From assembly GCA_021029095.1 (NCBI GenBank), contig JAJOHG010000082.1:1-64000 (forward strand): a stretch of DNA of 64,000 nt, given 5' to 3'. The stretch's first letter is position 1. The number at the start of each line of letters is the position of its first letter. The notes below the pieces were generated by a model. The model was not told the origin of the DNA and did no database searches. It worked only from the letters and a program-made list of their open reading frames with translations. The position numbers were made by a program, and so were the translations under genes. This document shows, piece by piece, positions 42,853-53,035 of this stretch. Source of the stretch: Phellopilus nigrolimitatus. Taxonomy: Eukaryota > Basidiomycota > Agaricomycetes > Hymenochaetales > Hymenochaetaceae.

Positions 42853-43240
42853 ATGGGGGCCTGCGCATCCGTCCAGGATGCAGATACTACACGCGGATGC
42901 GATCCTCGACTACAAGCTCGACGGCTCCGGCGGCGGCGCAGGCATAGCGGTGGCGACGTTCAGTGAGGACGTCGTGGGCACGATCAACGCGCTGTGGGCG
43001 GACCTGATCATCCCGCGCAGCATGGACCACAGCAGTGAGTTCGACCTGATCGACGGCGCGTCGTACTTCTTCAGCGAGGTCGGGCGCATCGGGCGCACGG
43101 GCTACGTGTCCACCGAGACGGACGTGCTGCGCGCGCGCCGAGACGCGCTTCACCTTGGGCCAGCTCAGTATGCACATGTTCGACGTCGGCGGCCAGCGCT
43201 TTTTAAGTGCAAGAAGTCATGCACGTCGCGTAGATAGACA
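42853..43240 (+). pseudogene. Heterotrimeric G-protein alpha subunit relic, copy 2
   Basis: This is the only copy that keeps the lipid-modification start MGACASVQD. A deletion then removes the whole P-loop region and joins directly to ADAILDYKLDG. FSEDVVGTINALWADLIIPR and YFFSEVGRIG follow. A deletion in switch I (RARRDALHLG) shifts the frame, and the switch II DVGGQR codons lie in another frame. It ends at the same point as the other copies. An 86-bp leader intron lies at 42735-42820. Cannot bind GTP. Confidence 0.75.
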
Positions 43241-43904
43241 TAATGTACATATCCGTGAAAGTAGACTTCTGACTTAAGAAAGTTCAAATTTCCTTCTTTG
43301 AATAAGTGTGGAGCCGGAACGGCTACGATTTTTGCATTCTTGCAGAGCTACGTTATATATGGCACGACGGCCCTGTCCCCTGAAGAACAGGCCCGCCGCT
43401 CGAGCCACTCTGCCGTCCTAATCTACGTAGTTCGAGACACCCTGCCGCCCATAGACATACGCTCGGGTATAGGTTAAAGAAGCGGGTGGGGAAAGGTGGT
43501 GTAATTCAGCATTCTGCTGTGCGTGCGACTAAGGCGGTATGAGGTGGGGGATGAAAGACGGAGCTGGGGGACTGAGTGCGCAAACTCTCCTTCTTTATAA
43601 CCCTTCAGACTCATTCACCCGGTCGTCTGGAACGCAATGCGGCGCTATCTCTTGTTCTGAATTCCCTATGACCTCTGTTGTTTTGCGTCATTAGAAACAA
43701 ATGACGGCATGAAAGAGACTCAAAGATCGACGGCGAGAAGTCGAAGTTGCGAATAAACTCTAAATTGCTTCCGCAGGGCGCGCGTCTCCAGCGACGGTGT
43801 CAATATGCTATATGTAGGTCAAATATGTCATGTTCCAAACAATTCCAACTCTCCGTCGAATACATCAGGCAAATAAGGCACACAAAATAAACGCATAAAG
43901 CGGT
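43241..43904. other. Stretch downstream of G-alpha relic 2
   Basis: Contains the tRNA-like motif copy 2 (43362-43416), a TATA-like CTTTATAAC at about 43593, and the first copy of a 52-bp direct repeat (43725-43776). No gene is seen. Confidence 0.4.
43725..43776 (+). repeat. 52-bp direct repeat, left copy
   Basis: Begins GATCGACGGCGAGAAGTCGA. It is repeated at 44352-44403 with one mismatch. Its single counterpart at 60412-60463 lies in the leader or first exon of acyltransferase relic G. Confidence 0.85.
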
Positions 43905-44323
43905 TCAATAATCCATTCGATCCACTAATGGCGTGAATGTCACCCTTATCGGAGTATTCTGTATCCGCGGATCTTGAGTCAGCCAGTCCAACTTTGCCAT
44001 GAAGCTGGACACCATCTCCGTGATCGCAGAGTCGTCGTCTGGCAAGACGCGTGCCCACCGGAGTACCCGCCGAACGTAAGGTCCATCAGGCTTGGCGGTC
44101 CCGTACAGCGGCGTAAAGCTCGTCGTAGACAAGTGATTGTCCTGCACGAAAATCCCTGTCCAGAATTTTATACCTGATGACTTAGAAGAATGTGTTCGGC
44201 TCAGTTCGGAGTTTTGTAGCGCGGGTGAAAAAAAATAAGGCGGAAATGCGTACTGGATCAACAGACCCGGTTGTACTCACGCTCGTCTCCTGGCAGAGTA
44301 GAGTAAACCACGAATGACGTCAT
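43905..44323 (-). CDS. Small two-exon gene of unknown function, 103 residues
   Basis: Exon 1 is 44281-44323 (MTSFVVYSTLPGDE) and exon 2 is 43905-44173. The 107-bp intron has a GTGAGTACAA donor and TCATCAG acceptor. The two exons total 312 bases and keep frame from ATG to TGA. The protein contains FWTGIFVQDN, TPLYGTAKP, VRRVLRWARVLPDDDSAIT and ends TPLVDRMDY. No signal peptide, membrane segment or known domain is recognised. A longer gene with more upstream exons cannot be ruled out. The gene sits inside a 575-bp segment bracketed by a 52-bp direct repeat, within what should be the start of an acyltransferase gene. A decayed copy lies at 30560-30985. Confidence 0.55.
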
Positions 44324-44351
44324 GACGGCATCTTTACAAACAAGCGCATCG

Positions 44352-44403
44352 GATCGACGGCGAGAAGTCGAAGCTGCGAATAAACTCTAAATTGCTTCCG
44401 CAG
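44352..44403 (+). repeat. 52-bp direct repeat, right copy
   Basis: Matches 43725-43776 with one mismatch (AGCTGCG for AGTTGCG). The acyltransferase relic continues from here. Confidence 0.85.
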
Positions 44404-45680
44404 AGCGACGCCCTCACTGATGACGTAATGGGAGACGGTACTGGTCCTCCCCAATGCCACGCGCACAGACGGCTCATCGCTCGTCACGCTCGACACATGA
44501 CCCATTTTCGCCTTCCGCGCGTTCCCCCGCGATGCTGCGCTGCCCCTATCTGCCGTCGGCGCGCCCTGCGCGTACCCGAGCAGAGGCCGGGGAGGATCAC
44601 GTTAGATGATTTATGGGCGGCCATCTCTGGGTGACGATGCACACGCAGGAGGTCATAACCGTCGTGCTCGCCCCGTCCCTGCCTAACGCAGCCGACCTCG
44701 CGTGGTACCTCCTTCACTCCGGGCTCGCGCGTCTCGCGCTCCCAGGCACGCCCTCTCCTTTCGCCTCGCCTTCAAAAGAAACGAAAAAATAAGACGCGCC
44801 TCTCGAGCTCTTCCTCGACCGAGCGACCTTCCGGCAAGGCTCCGGCACGCGCGCGGGTGGCTGCGGCACGCGTCCGACCACGCATCCTTCCCGCACATGC
44901 AGTCCTTCACGCGCAGCGTCCTCTCGGGCGGCTTCGGCGGCCCGGGGGACGCTGCTCTACGCGCGGTGCTCGGCCTGCATATCTTGGACCCGGTGTGCAA
45001 GGACGACATGGACGCGTTCCACCGCTGGATGAACGACGAGCGCGTGAACAGCGCGTGGGGCAGGAAGGGCAGCTGGGAGAGGCATGTGGAGTATGTGAGG
45101 GGCGTCGTGGACGACCCGCATGTGCTTCCACTGATCATGAGCTAGAACGGCGCGAGGGGCTACGTCGAGCTCGTGTGGATAAAGGTGCGCTCGTTGTTTT
45201 CCCTTGTCGAAAGGAGCTGTTCGTGACAATTGGCGAAGGAGAACCACGTCGCGCCATACGTCCCCGCCGGCACGCAAGATTATGACCGCGGGCACTCGCC
45301 GGCGAGGACAGGTTCCGCAGGAAAGCGTACTGTGCGTCCCCCCTCCCCTTTTTTTATTCTCTCCCTTATCCTGGCTCACTTACCCACTAGAACCACGCAC
45401 AGCACGAGCGTGGTTCCGCTCGATCACGCACTACATCTTCCTCGCGGAGGCGCGCACGGCGCGCGTCGTCGGCGAGCCGAAGCCCGCAAACGTCGCGGTC
45501 GTCCGCACGTCCATCGACGCGGGCATGCACTTCGAGGCCGTACGTCCACCGCCCCTCCTTTTGGGTGCAAATTTAAGAGCGCAGAATATTATTTCTTGTA
45601 ATCGTTCTACTTCCCGTACAAGCACTCTGTGATGACGATGAACCTCCGCGAGCGGCTGATCAAGGGGGACATGTTCCATT
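44404..45680 (+). pseudogene. Siderophore-type GNAT acyltransferase relic, copy E (most complete)
   Basis: Follows the full order of the family in several frames. The N-terminal region is broken. Then LGLHILDPVCKDDMDAFHRW and MNDERVNSAWGRKGSWERHV are in one frame (about 44965-45100), with HVEYVRGVVDDPHVLPLIM, and GYVELVWIK before an intron. Next come APYVPAGTQDYD, WFRSITHYIFLAEARTARV, VVGEPKPAN and AGMHFEA, then FYFPYKHSVM and NLRERLIKGDMFH with the stop at about 45680. The last intron acceptor is TAA instead of TAG, and frame breaks lie in the N-terminal half. In working homologues this enzyme transfers an acyl group from CoA to an N-hydroxy-ornithine or -lysine in siderophore synthesis. Confidence 0.6.
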
Positions 45681-46895
45681 GAGCAGAGCGGGGACGGGAT
45701 GCGCGACAGCAGTTCGCTGCATTATCAAAGATACACCTGCGCCGCCCTTGCTCTTGCATAGCGTGCGGGAACCTTGGAATGAACTCGGAGGCATTTGTTA
45801 TTTATTGGAGTCTCGGGGCATTGAGATAATGGAAAATGTGGAGTTCCGGATGGAGGCCTCTCAAGTTGGCAAATTAAAGTAGTTGTGCTTTATTATGGTA
45901 CTTTCGGCCGCGTACTGGCCCTCATCGTATGAGCAGCCTTGCGTTCGGTTTGCAGATTACAGCAGCTACAACCTCGAGAAACAACACATAAACGCATTGG
46001 TAAATGTCATAGATTCAGCGGGAGGGAAGACGAACGGAAAGTACCGCGGTAAAGCGGCAAAAAGAGGAGATTAGACACGTTAAACTGAGGATTGTATTCA
46101 TGCGAAAATACTTGCACCAAGTATGTATTGTAAAGTAGTTTTGCTCCTCAACGCACGGGGAAGCCGCCGCCAGGGAGCGCTGCAGCCTGGGCGTGGTCGC
46201 GGGCTCTCTGTAAAGCATGTCGCGTTAGTATACGTTTTGTTCTTGGTGGTGTTGCCGCGTCATCGCGCTCGCACTCCTTCGTGCCCCTCACAAGCTCTCA
46301 TGCATCTACGCTGATATGCTACCGACCTACGTCGTCATATCTCATGCGCACGATGCTCGGGTAGCGCGAGCCGTCGTGTGCGTGTGCGTTTCCCTCTTAT
46401 TTCGTGACAAACCTGCTGTCGTATTTTACGCCATCCGCACCGGGTGGTGCAGAAATAGACACGGGCATGCCTACGCCAAAGAGGTTTCATGCTCGCAGAG
46501 GTAGGTCGCCAGAACATATGTCGGCCCACTGCCATGGGGCGGGTGCGGCGCAGCTCGTGCGGTCCAGGGAGTTGGGCGGGGGACGTACGTCCTAAATGAT
46601 GTGGGACCGAAGCGGCGGAAAGCGCGGTTGAGTGCGCGGAAAGAAGGTGGGATCCGTGGATATGGGCGTACGGGGGGCCGGTAGCATGGACATGTGCGTG
46701 TTCAGGCGGGGAGACCGACGGCTGGGAGCACATAACGCTAGTCAGTATAAGAAAATACGATTTCATAAATAAGAGCAAACCCGAACTTATAGAGTCAACC
46801 TCCATCTCCCATCCGCCGACTCTGCGTCCCTTCTCCTCGAACTGCCTTTCGTACTCGTCGTTGAGCAGGTCCTCCGGCTCTTGTGACTGCGCTCC
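45630..46895. repeat. 1.27-kb near-identical direct repeat, left copy
   Basis: Matches 61467-62736 with about a dozen differences and one 8-base length difference. From about 46338 to 46891 I find no difference at all. Identity falls off sharply outside these bounds. The segment has two plus-strand open frames of 67 and 63 residues and a minus-strand frame of 156 residues, but nothing recognisable. Part of it (45919-46050) is related to 54250-54390. Confidence 0.85.
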
Positions 46896-47124
46896 GCGGG
46901 AACGACTCTCGCGGCGTCCATCGAGGACCTCGCAACGAAAGGCGGGAGTGGGAGCGTGGGGAAAAACGCTTTTTAAAAGGTGCCCTGCCTAAGGTGCCCA
47001 GAGCCGTGTCCGTGCGCGTGTTCGGAGCTGGGGTAGAGTGCCGAGAACGCACCTGCGGCCCGGTAGCGCGAGAATGTGGACCTGCAGTGCGAGGACGTGG
47101 ATGACGGCGGCGGCGCGGGGTGCA
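46896..47124. other. Diverged continuation of the duplicated segment
   Basis: Still alignable with 62745-62955 but with many differences. GC-rich; no gene is called. Confidence 0.4.
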
Positions 47125-47450
47125 CATACTACTAGTTCCAGAGCCTGGAGTGCCGATGGCGTGCAGTAGAAGGAGCGCGGATAGCTGAGTGCATTTTCGC
47201 TTTGTTCGCATTGAAAATGTAGGCTCTTGTGGTACGTTGCAGGCGCATGCGACGCCGTCGAGAATTGCGCGCAATAAAGCGGCATGGATTCAACAAGCGC
47301 AGAAAAAGCTTCTGCTTGCCGCTCAGCGCGCGTCGAGCTTTCACAGCACTTGGACTCTGTTTTCGCGTTTATCCTCCTGCATTGGTTTTCTCGCCCTCCG
47401 CATTTGGATCAGAAGAAGGCGAGCTTGCACAAAGTCAGCGTTAGTCAGCA
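47125..47450. repeat. Dispersed short element, copy f
   Basis: Sixth copy of the element. The ACAAAGTCAGCGTTAGTCAG end differs from the GCGCTCGGCACAA end of most copies and is shared with copy g. Confidence 0.5.
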
Positions 47451-47872
47451 GTGCGCGAGTCCTGTTTGCTTACAGAATATCTCTTCTATTTAGCAGACGG
47501 CTCTTACTATTGCATGACGACTATACTTTTACTTACTATCGTTCGCCTGCAGTATTATTTTCAATCGAGCTGTAGACGACAAGATATATGCACTCGAGCA
47601 ACCGACTGTTGCAGATATCAACGGCGAAATTCGGTGGCACTACGTAGACAGTAAATCATGCTGCAAATGTCAAGTACAAGAGCAAAGAATATAATAGTAG
47701 TTGATCGAATCTCGATGCCGTCCGACCAGATGCGTACAATGCACGTTTAGAAAAGCACAGAGCATTTGCTGAAAAGCGAGGGGGCACAAGACAACTACAT
47801 GCAGCTGTACGGAAAACCCGTTAGAAATATACATATCGAAAAACGTCGTAAACTCAACTAATATCTTCCTCA
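47451..47872. other. 3' flank of TPR-CHAT gene 6
   Basis: Similar to the other 3' flanks in its last 250 bp. Probable 3'UTR; no gene is seen. Confidence 0.45.
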
Positions 47873-49951
47873 TCATGCTCCGATGTGAATCAGATTGACC
47901 CATCTCTCGACCGTAATGCCAGGCCTCTTTCGCAAGCGCTGGATCGTTCCATGAAGAGCCCTCGCAGACCGCTTGAATCCCAACTCCGATGATTCCTCCT
48001 CCGCAAACATATGCCTGTAAAATCTCTTGGCGACGAAAGGCCCATCGATATCAGCCATCACCCACATCGTACCGATCACACTTCGAAAGCCGGAGAACTG
48101 CATGGCTGCAGAAAGATGAAGCACTTCCCCGATTGCCCCGTCAAGACCCTGTTCCGCACTGTGACAGGCGGATAAAAATGCGAATTCAGCGTTCGGTAGA
48201 TTGGATTGAATGATGTCGAGCAGAGTGAGACGGTCTTTGTCGTGAAGCCGAAAAGCGTGGAGGAAGGGTTCTTCGGGGTTTAATTTGCCATGGCAGGCAA
48301 AATGAACCCACTGATGGTCACGAAAATTGTCGATAACCACCTCGCGAGTAGCTTGCTCACCAACGAGACATTCGACAAAATCTCTGTCCTTCTGTATGGC
48401 ACGATACTCTTCTTCGACTGAGGGGAGACTTTCATCAGGCAAAGCAACAACGAGGAGCCGAGGTCGTCCGTTGTCGTGCCTCCTGATCTCAGGCTTGAAC
48501 TCCCGAGCATTGATCAGGGCTGTAAGTGTTGGAGTGTACGACGAGATGTAATCATCCAAAAGAAAATCCATTCTTCCGTCCTCAACGCGAATTGGCCCTG
48601 CCGCATGAAAAGGTAGAGCAGATAAGAAACGTACGGGGCACCACCAGATACGAGTATGTTTCTCAACCCCGAGCTCGTCCAGCTTGTCGACCACCCGCGA
48701 AACCACCTGGTCCCACAGGGACCTCAACACATCTCTGATACCCGCATCACATGCATTCGGCTCCGTCTGAACTCTAAAAAGTGCGAGCTTGAGATTTACG
48801 AAGAGCAGACCGCAATCCTTGCCGAATGTTGAATCCAGTTCGATGCTGACAGGCGGGCGATCATAAAGAACAATAAGAGCATCGGAACGATATTCGCTAT
48901 GGCTGATGATGATGACGGGGCCCTCGACAGCAGCCTCTTGAAGAACGCTAAATCGTCGGGCTCGTAGAAAGTCTTCAAATCCTGACAGCGCGCGGATCTC
49001 TGCGACGATCGCCTCCAAATGGGACGCGAGACGCCGCTTTCGAGAATACATTTCATCCACGAGTTTCTGCGATGCACCTGTCGCGCTATCCTGTGTGGGC
49101 AAAGTAATTGGCTTCAACTCGGATGAAATGGCAAGTGATTCCAGTTCACGACTGGTGGCCAAGAACCTGTCCGCTAAATCCTTATCGACTCCTGCAAGAC
49201 GATCCATTGGTGTTCTGAGGCCGCGTAACTGCGACCAGATAAGAGCCCTGCCTTGCTCGAGCATCTCGACAGCTTGAGCCACCTCACCGATCTCTATAGC
49301 ATATGAAGCCGCAACCGAAGCGAGCATTGGATATCCGTTTTTACCGCTAAGAATCTTATGCTGCATCTGCACGGTCGGACTTATAACAAGAGAGCTTTCG
49401 AGGAGTGACAGAGCGAGACGGTAAGCTTTTAAGGTGGAAGCATGGCGCTGTGATCGCGCAAAAGCTGCCCATCTCGCTGCCATCAAAAGCCGTGTTAGCG
49501 TATTGGAGAAGACATGATCAGCGCTTTCTTCATATTTACGGAGAGACTCCTCGAGATCCTCCGGCCGACTGCTTTTCTCAAACCGAGTTTGCACGGCTAT
49601 TGCAAGATTATGTAGCGATGAGGAGCGATGAGGGTGTCCAGGAGGACGCAGTTCCAGCGCATCGCGAAGGAGGGCAATGGACTCCTCGAGATCCTCCATC
49701 CGACCTGTCTGCTCGAAACGAGTCAAAAGACCAATTCCGAGGTTGATAAACGATGAGGAGCGAAGAGGGTGTCCAGGAGGACACAGCTCCAGTGCGTCGC
49801 GATGGAGGACAATGGACTCCTCCAGATCCTCCATCCGACCGGTCTCCTTAAACTGATTGAACAGAGTCATTGCAAGGAAACCCAGAACAGCGAAACGAGA
49901 AGGATCTCCAGGCGGAAGAATATCTAGCATAAGACTACTGACGAAATCCAT
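47873..49951 (-). CDS. TPR-CHAT protein 6, short-repeat form with a different N-terminus
   Basis: A 692-residue protein. The N-terminus (MDFVSSLMLDILPPGDPSRF) is a diverged half repeat unlike those of genes 3, 4 and 7. Two full and one final repeat follow (to about residue 147), then the linker and a CHAT domain (about 344-692). The dyad is His554 in HFACHG and Cys596 in LSACHSA. The start ATG at 49951 has an in-frame TAA 12 bases upstream. The linker differs most from the other paralogues (AGVDKDLADRF for REVNKGLADRF). Confidence 0.93.
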   Translation of the reverse strand: MDFVSSLMLDILPPGDPSRFAVLGFLAMTLFNQFKETGRMEDLEESIVLHRDALELCPPGHPLRSSSFINLGIGLLTRFEQTGRMEDLEESIALLRDALELRPPGHPHRSSSLHNLAIAVQTRFEKSSRPEDLEESLRKYEESADHVFSNTLTRLLMAARWAAFARSQRHASTLKAYRLALSLLESSLVISPTVQMQHKILSGKNGYPMLASVAASYAIEIGEVAQAVEMLEQGRALIWSQLRGLRTPMDRLAGVDKDLADRFLATSRELESLAISSELKPITLPTQDSATGASQKLVDEMYSRKRRLASHLEAIVAEIRALSGFEDFLRARRFSVLQEAAVEGPVIIISHSEYRSDALIVLYDRPPVSIELDSTFGKDCGLLFVNLKLALFRVQTEPNACDAGIRDVLRSLWDQVVSRVVDKLDELGVEKHTRIWWCPVRFLSALPFHAAGPIRVEDGRMDFLLDDYISSYTPTLTALINAREFKPEIRRHDNGRPRLLVVALPDESLPSVEEEYRAIQKDRDFVECLVGEQATREVVIDNFRDHQWVHFACHGKLNPEEPFLHAFRLHDKDRLTLLDIIQSNLPNAEFAFLSACHSAEQGLDGAIGEVLHLSAAMQFSGFRSVIGTMWVMADIDGPFVAKRFYRHMFAEEESSELGFKRSARALHGTIQRLRKRPGITVERWVNLIHIGA

Positions 49952-49985
49952 CCGTACGAGTTACTTGGGAATCCTTTCACAGCAC

Positions 49986-50047
49986 CTGCGATGATGAAAA
50001 CGAACGTTGATCGATCACGGTACTCGGTATCCTGGAAATATACTCAC
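49986..50047 (-). other. 5'UTR intron of TPR-CHAT gene 6
   Basis: GTGAGTATAT donor at 50047 and ATCATCGCAG acceptor at 49986 (62 bp). Confidence 0.55.
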
Positions 50048-51184
50048 GCCGGGTTTAAAGGATATAGTTGCCTATACTGAAAAATTCGCGCGCTCTGTAC
50101 AGCAAATCACAAGAAGGATTAATGCAATCCATCGGCGAGTAAGGTGGATCCTACCTCTGTCTGTTTTGCTACGATAGTCTCAGGTAAAATGTTACGCGAG
50201 GTTACAAGTGCGTCCGTAGGCTACGAGCATCAGAGGAAGTATTCAGTACAGTCCAATGGTGCTCTCGACGATCCCAGATATCGCTCACCTCTTGGGGTCT
50301 TGTACTTTCCTACGTTGTTTTTCGTCGAATTTTAGATAGTTCTCGAATGACGGAGACCAGTTGACATGAGAGGGGAAAGGGTCGAGGGTGAACGTGAAAG
50401 CAGCGCTCCCATAGTGTCCCCGAATTTATATCGTATTGACTTCAACTTTCGCACACCTCGAACCATTGGAAAGGCGACAGGCCGAATGTCGCCGAAATCA
50501 GAAACCCAAATACACGTCCATATATTAAACAACGAGGCTTCATTGTCCTTAACCCTTTTTTGCGAGGGTGGATAGCACTGTGTAAACAACCACATACCTG
50601 GCTTTACTTGTGTCATCGCCCATTCTCGTTGAACCTTCGTTGTTTCCTCTGCCGTCCTTCCCGATGCCGGCAACGCCTTTCGCCTGACAAGGAAATAAAC
50701 AAGGTCAATAGTTAATCGGCGATGTTTACAAGTCAAGTGCATTGAGAACTATCTTGCACCGCCGATAGTCAACGTCCTTGGGACTACAACTGGCGCCATC
50801 ATGAAATCGCCATGAAGGAAAAGAACAAGAACTCACCGCCTCGCCAAGGACGCATCCTCGTTGTGTTCGCCAGAGGCACGGTGCATTTGATATGGCTATT
50901 GGAGACTCCCTGGTGTATCACACATCTAATAGACGCCATACGCTTCTTGCAGTCCTGTACAACTTGACCTTTTACGGCTCGCCGGTATCTTTGTTCCATT
51001 CCTATTGAAAGTAACTAGAATCATTGTACCAAACTTATAGAGCAAAATTAAATATGACTTGCTTTCGTGCTCTCTAATGAACTTCACTCTTGATCATCGA
51101 TAAAGACGACCTCGACACCTTGTGCGCTCAGATATCTATACGTACTTGGGAAATTGACATTTTCGCAGACGAAGACCCGGGATG

Positions 51185-51315
51185 CTGTAAGGAAGCGAGG
51201 GAATCCATTTTTGTAACGAGGAAGGCCAGTGAGGTCTAGAGATTCGATGACGATTGGATGCGCCCCGCGTCTAAAGCTGTCTGACGAGCATCTTCCGATA
51301 CTTGCGGACACCGTC
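51185..51315 (-). mobile_element. Ty3/gypsy-like reverse-transcriptase fragment, copy F
   Basis: Aligned with the better copies, but with more frame changes (LDAGRIQSSSNL in one frame, GLPRYKNGFPRF in another). Confidence 0.3.
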
Positions 51316-51529
51316 TTGATGCGTTCTTGAGATTGAGAATATGGAAGACGTTTGCTGGAAGTTGGCACCAGCGCAGATGTCGCAAGGGTGGAAAGTGATT
51401 TAGAATTTGTTGAAATCCGGGGTAGTGGTTGTCATCGTCTCGCCTGAGAGTGGTATACAGCGAGTATAGAAAACTCGACAACGCGCTCAGTTGTAAGGAA
51501 AATACTTGACGCTTACAATCGTGGAGTTT

Positions 51530-51700
51530 TGAGACACGTTCACCTTCAACATGCCCGTCTGTTCGAGCGTCGCCGTCTTGCCATGCAGGATAGCTGAGTG
51601 CTTCTGGATGCGCTGATTGAGCGAGGCGCCCATAACTCTCAGCTCGTCACGCACCTTCGCAACTATCGACGAGCCGAAAATTGGGACTTGGCCACGATGT
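51530..51700 (-). pseudogene. Relic exon of an unknown protein, best copy
   Basis: The minus strand reads VRDELRVMGASLNQRIQKHS, then AILHGKTATLEQTGMLKVNV and SQNSTIV, followed by a GTAAGCGTC donor-like site. It is a continuous frame of more than 50 codons, broken in the other copies. I do not recognise the family. Its orientation and position suggest a former gene, or former N-terminal exons, upstream of the TPR-CHAT reading frame. Confidence 0.35.
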
Positions 51701-51779
51701 AAGTCTTGATACCCAGCGCTTCATCAAACATTCTAGTCGTGATTCAAGGCGGAGCGCAGTCGCGATAGCGCTGAGAAAT

Positions 51780-52335
51780 TTGGGGGCTGCCCTGTATGTG
51801 TCATGCACGTCGTGCTCTCCCCATCTTTGCCTTACGCGACCGACATCGCGGGTCGTTCCGGGTCGCTCCGGGTCGCAAGCGCGCACTCCGTCTTCGCTTC
51901 GCCTTTAGAAAAGCCTGAAGGGGTGCCCGAGCTGTTCCTCGACCGCGCCGCTTTCATGGGAGGTGCCGACACGGTTTTCGCTAAGACGTCGCGCGCGGAT
52001 AAGTCATTCACGCGCAGCGCGCGTCATCGCACTGCATCCGCTCCGGCCGCCCGGCGGCGCGCTGCTCCACGCGCGCTACTGCGCGCCGTGTGCGCGGCGC
52101 TTTATCTTGGATCTGGGGTGTGAGGACGACATGGAAGTGTTCCACCGCTGGATGAATGATGAGCGCGTGAACAGCTATTGGGGCGAGAAGGGACGTTGTG
52201 GACGACCCGCATGTACTGCCGCTAATCATGAGCTGGGACGGTGCGCAAATGGGCTACGTCGAGCTTGTCTGGATAATGGTGCGCTCGTTCTTTCCTCCCG
52301 ATGGAAGGATCTGTCTCACATCTGGCGAAGGAGAG
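51780..52335 (+). pseudogene. Siderophore-type GNAT acyltransferase relic, copy F
   Basis: Plus-strand pieces include VVLSPSLPYATDIAGRSGSL, RPPGGALLHARYCAP, then DMEVFHRWMNDERVNSYWGE-equivalent codons at about 52120-52185, and GYVELVWI before the exon end. About 60 bases of the following helix are deleted. The CoA-binding half is absent. Confidence 0.55.
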
Positions 52336-53035
52336 CCTCCTCGCGACCGTGTTATTATAAGTCGATAAATATCTGTTTCTCTCAAGAGCCGATGAGGTTC
52401 CTTCAAAAGGTACTATGGATCAAGGCCTTGAGGGAAAATGAGGTTTCCACTATTCAGAATCTTATTCAAGTGTTTGGCCGTGATCCGTTGAGTTTACGAT
52501 GTGTATAATGGAGGCTATGTCCTTGCAAATAGCAACAAGTTACTCTGATAAATTCATTATCTGGTATAATAGCATGTGCTATCTCCATATACATGTACAT
52601 GTCAGAGTTTTGCCCTTTTCTCTGGAATAACTGCAAACTCGCTTTACGACATTAATTCTCGATTACTCCAGATGTTTTGCTCGAGACAAGTAGGGTAAGC
52701 ATTCTAAAAGCCACACCAGCGACGAGGAATTGTTAACGTATAACTTGGGCAGTAGGTGATCGAATGATAGCTCGACATTTCATTACAAGGCGCAATTCTC
52801 TTACGTCGCCTGCACACGTCGACGGCGCCCGTGCTGCCGCGCCAAACGTCGCCGTGGCGCTCATCTTTGCGGCCAGAATATTCAATATTATACTGAATTT
52901 TATAATTCATTGTGTCCGCAGCTCGAGCAATTTGATAAAAATTATCTTGTATATGTGTACATATCGCTAAGATCATTGACAGCATCCCGTTTCGAATCTC
53001 GAGAGGAAACAATCATCAGACAAGCTTTATCGTTT
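52336..53035. other. Stretch between relic F and six-exon gene copy 2
   Basis: Similar to 14841-15662. No gene is called. Its last part should be the 3'UTR of the six-exon gene. Confidence 0.4.

Larger units (their letters stand above)
50048..51780. other. TPR-CHAT upstream block, copy F
   Basis: Contains the leader, the coding-like RKALPASGRTAEETTKVQREW stretch (about 50640-50690, minus), a broken reverse-transcriptase-like fragment (about 51185-51315), and the clearest copy of the relic exon (about 51530-51700, minus; ELRVMGASLNQRIQKHSAIL). It must include the promoter of gene 6. Confidence 0.5.

Noticed and set aside
45679..46074. Two plus-strand frames of 67 and 63 residues conserved in both 1.27-kb repeats
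   Set aside because: The repeats are nearly identical at DNA level, so conservation of the frames carries no information. No motif or splice structure supports them.
46335..46805. 156-residue minus-strand frame in the 1.27-kb repeat
   Set aside because: Same reason. Its length differs in the other copy because of an 8-base change, and the translation is low in recognisable structure.
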